64,000 bases of DNA. Source: an uncultured Ectothiorhodospiraceae bacterium. Its GTDB lineage: Bacteria; Pseudomonadota; Gammaproteobacteria; S012-40. A program made the position numbers and the translations under genes. The notes beneath the pieces are model-generated. The model saw nothing but the letters and a program-made list of their open reading frames with translations, was not told the DNA's origin and did not search any database. The stretch is from assembly GCA_945787715.1 (NCBI GenBank), contig CALZJE010000005.1:1-64000 (forward strand). Direction: 5' to 3'. Below are positions 63,064 to 64,000 of the stretch, in pieces; the first letter of the stretch is position 1; every line of letters starts with the position of its first letter.

Positions 63064-64000
63064 ATGCACGCTACTTTACCCTTGTTAGAAGTCACGGATT
63101 TTCCAGCTATTCAGCGAGGGAAGTTAGATACTCTACAAGTAAACCTGGGTTATCGTTGTAATCAACAGTGTCTTCATTGTCATGTCAATGCAGGGCCAAA
63201 ACGTAAAGAAAATATGACAAGAGAGACGGTAGATCAAATTCTATCTTTTATTAAAAACTCAAATGTGAAGAAAGTCGATTTGACGGGTGGTGCACCTGAA
63301 ATGAATCCGAATTTTCGTTATTTTGTTGAGTCTGCTCGCAAACTGGGTATGCACATTATTGATCGATGCAATTTAACAATTTTGGAAGAGCCTGGTCAAG
63401 AAGGTTTGGCTGAGTTTATAGCTGAAAATCAAGTTGAAGTTGTTGCCTCGCTTCCATGTTATTCTCAAGAAAATGTTGATTCACAACGTGGGAAAGGTGT
63501 TTTTGAAGCAAGTATTCGCGGATTGAAGAAATTGAATTCCTTAGGTTACGGAAAAGAAGAATCTTCATTAATGATAAATCTTGTCTATAATCCTACGGGC
63601 CCATTTTTACCACCATCTCAAATTGAGCTTCAGCAAAATTTTAAAGAAATACTAAAAAAAGAGTTTGATATTGAATTCAATCAGCTTTTTACAATTACTA
63701 ACATGCCCATAAAGCGTTTCGGCAGTATGCTTATTTCAAAGGGCGAGTTTAACGGTTATATGCAATTGCTTCGGGATAATTATTCAGAAGCCAATTTAAA
63801 CACAGTTATGTGTCGAAATCTTGTAAGTGTTGATTGGAATGGATATCTATTTGATTGTGATTTCAATCAAATGCTCGGGCTTCCTATGATGAACGAGCAG
63901 AGAAAAAAGATGCATATTAGTACTCTATCAAAACCGGAGCTAGATAATAAATCAATTGTTATTGCCGATCATTGTTACGGATGTACCGCCGGGCAGGGGA
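63064..64000 (+). CDS. arsS: Radical SAM protein, arsenosugar biosynthesis ArsS type (3' partial)
   Basis: The 312 residues visible run off the right edge. The radical SAM cluster motif is RCNQQCLHCHVNAGP (Cys32, Cys36, Cys39). VDLTGGAPEMNPNF carries the GGE-like strand, and the C-terminal SPASM-like cysteines are in VMCRNL, FDCDFNQML and HCYGCTAG. These features and the opening are those of the ArsS-type radical SAM/Cys-rich family, which attaches the adenosyl-derived ribose to dimethylarsenic in arsenosugar formation. AAAAGGAGAATATAA provides a strong Shine-Dalgarno. The ArsM methyltransferase is not in the window. Confidence 0.85.
   Translation, partial: MHATLPLLEVTDFPAIQRGKLDTLQVNLGYRCNQQCLHCHVNAGPKRKENMTRETVDQILSFIKNSNVKKVDLTGGAPEMNPNFRYFVESARKLGMHIIDRCNLTILEEPGQEGLAEFIAENQVEVVASLPCYSQENVDSQRGKGVFEASIRGLKKLNSLGYGKEESSLMINLVYNPTGPFLPPSQIELQQNFKEILKKEFDIEFNQLFTITNMPIKRFGSMLISKGEFNGYMQLLRDNYSEANLNTVMCRNLVSVDWNGYLFDCDFNQMLGLPMMNEQRKKMHISTLSKPELDNKSIVIADHCYGCTAGQG

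Noticed and set aside
1-64000. tRNA, rRNA, CRISPR array or prophage genes
   Set aside because: None could be recognised on either strand; the only mobile sequences are IS200 remnants and inverted-repeat elements.

Overview
The window is AT-rich DNA, most likely from a marine gammaproteobacterium. The evidence is the Gram-negative envelope-polysaccharide genes, a cytochrome c4, an iron superoxide dismutase, fused sulfate adenylyltransferase/APS kinase genes and an arsenosugar-type radical SAM gene. The genus cannot be fixed from the sequence alone; a Cellvibrionales-like organism is a guess. No tRNA, rRNA or CRISPR array was seen.

Bases 1 to about 47,000 form a very large exopolysaccharide locus of the exosortase A (PEP-CTERM) associated kind. 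Its left end (1-8.3 kb) holds markers of that system: an asparagine-synthase-type amidotransferase cut by the window edge, a Daro_2409-type glycosyltransferase, a CapK/phenylacetate-CoA-ligase-like protein, a second amidotransferase and a Wzy/O-antigen-ligase-like membrane protein. Its right end (38.9-47 kb) holds the acyl carrier protein, the PLP-dependent decarboxylase and the acyl-CoA ligase of the same system. Between them lies a roughly 30 kb accessory island, mostly on the minus strand. It contains many GT2 and GT4 glycosyltransferases, a polysaccharide deacetylase, a sulfotransferase, a sulfatase-fold membrane enzyme, several methyltransferases, a GtrA/GtrB-like pair, GT-C-like membrane proteins, a Wzx flippase and a VanZ x3-heparinase fusion. 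The exosortase itself and the export genes are not in the window. They probably lie to the left.

The island is full of mobile debris: two copies of a 167-bp inverted-repeat element, a different 241-bp inverted-repeat element, two decayed IS200 tnpA pieces, a CCCGGAT palindromic repeat seen in two forms, a decayed methyltransferase copy and a decayed glycosyltransferase start. This fits repeated gene exchange in a variable polysaccharide island.

A sulfation supply module sits at 39.3-44.1 kb: an SLC13-type permease, a bifunctional Sat/CysC making PAPS, and a DHH phosphoesterase that could remove the by-product PAP. With the sulfotransferase at 8.3 kb it suggests that the polymer is sulfated. 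A second Sat/CysC lies at 59.1 kb.

Bases 47.5-50.6 kb carry the most unusual cassette: a secreted Cys-containing protein with a TPGFWKN motif, a PqqD-like peptide-binding protein, an HprK-like kinase and a nucleotidyltransferase. These resemble lasso-peptide tailoring enzymes, but no lasso cyclase or leader protease is present.

The rest (50.8-64 kb) is mostly housekeeping: cytochrome c4, argF, an argD broken by an internal deletion and frameshift, a cold-shock protein, sodB, a hydantoinase B with an N-acetylglutaminylglutamine-type amidotransferase, grxD, the second Sat/CysC, an ECF sigma factor with its zinc-finger anti-sigma factor, and a divergent DUF547-ArsS pair cut by the right edge.
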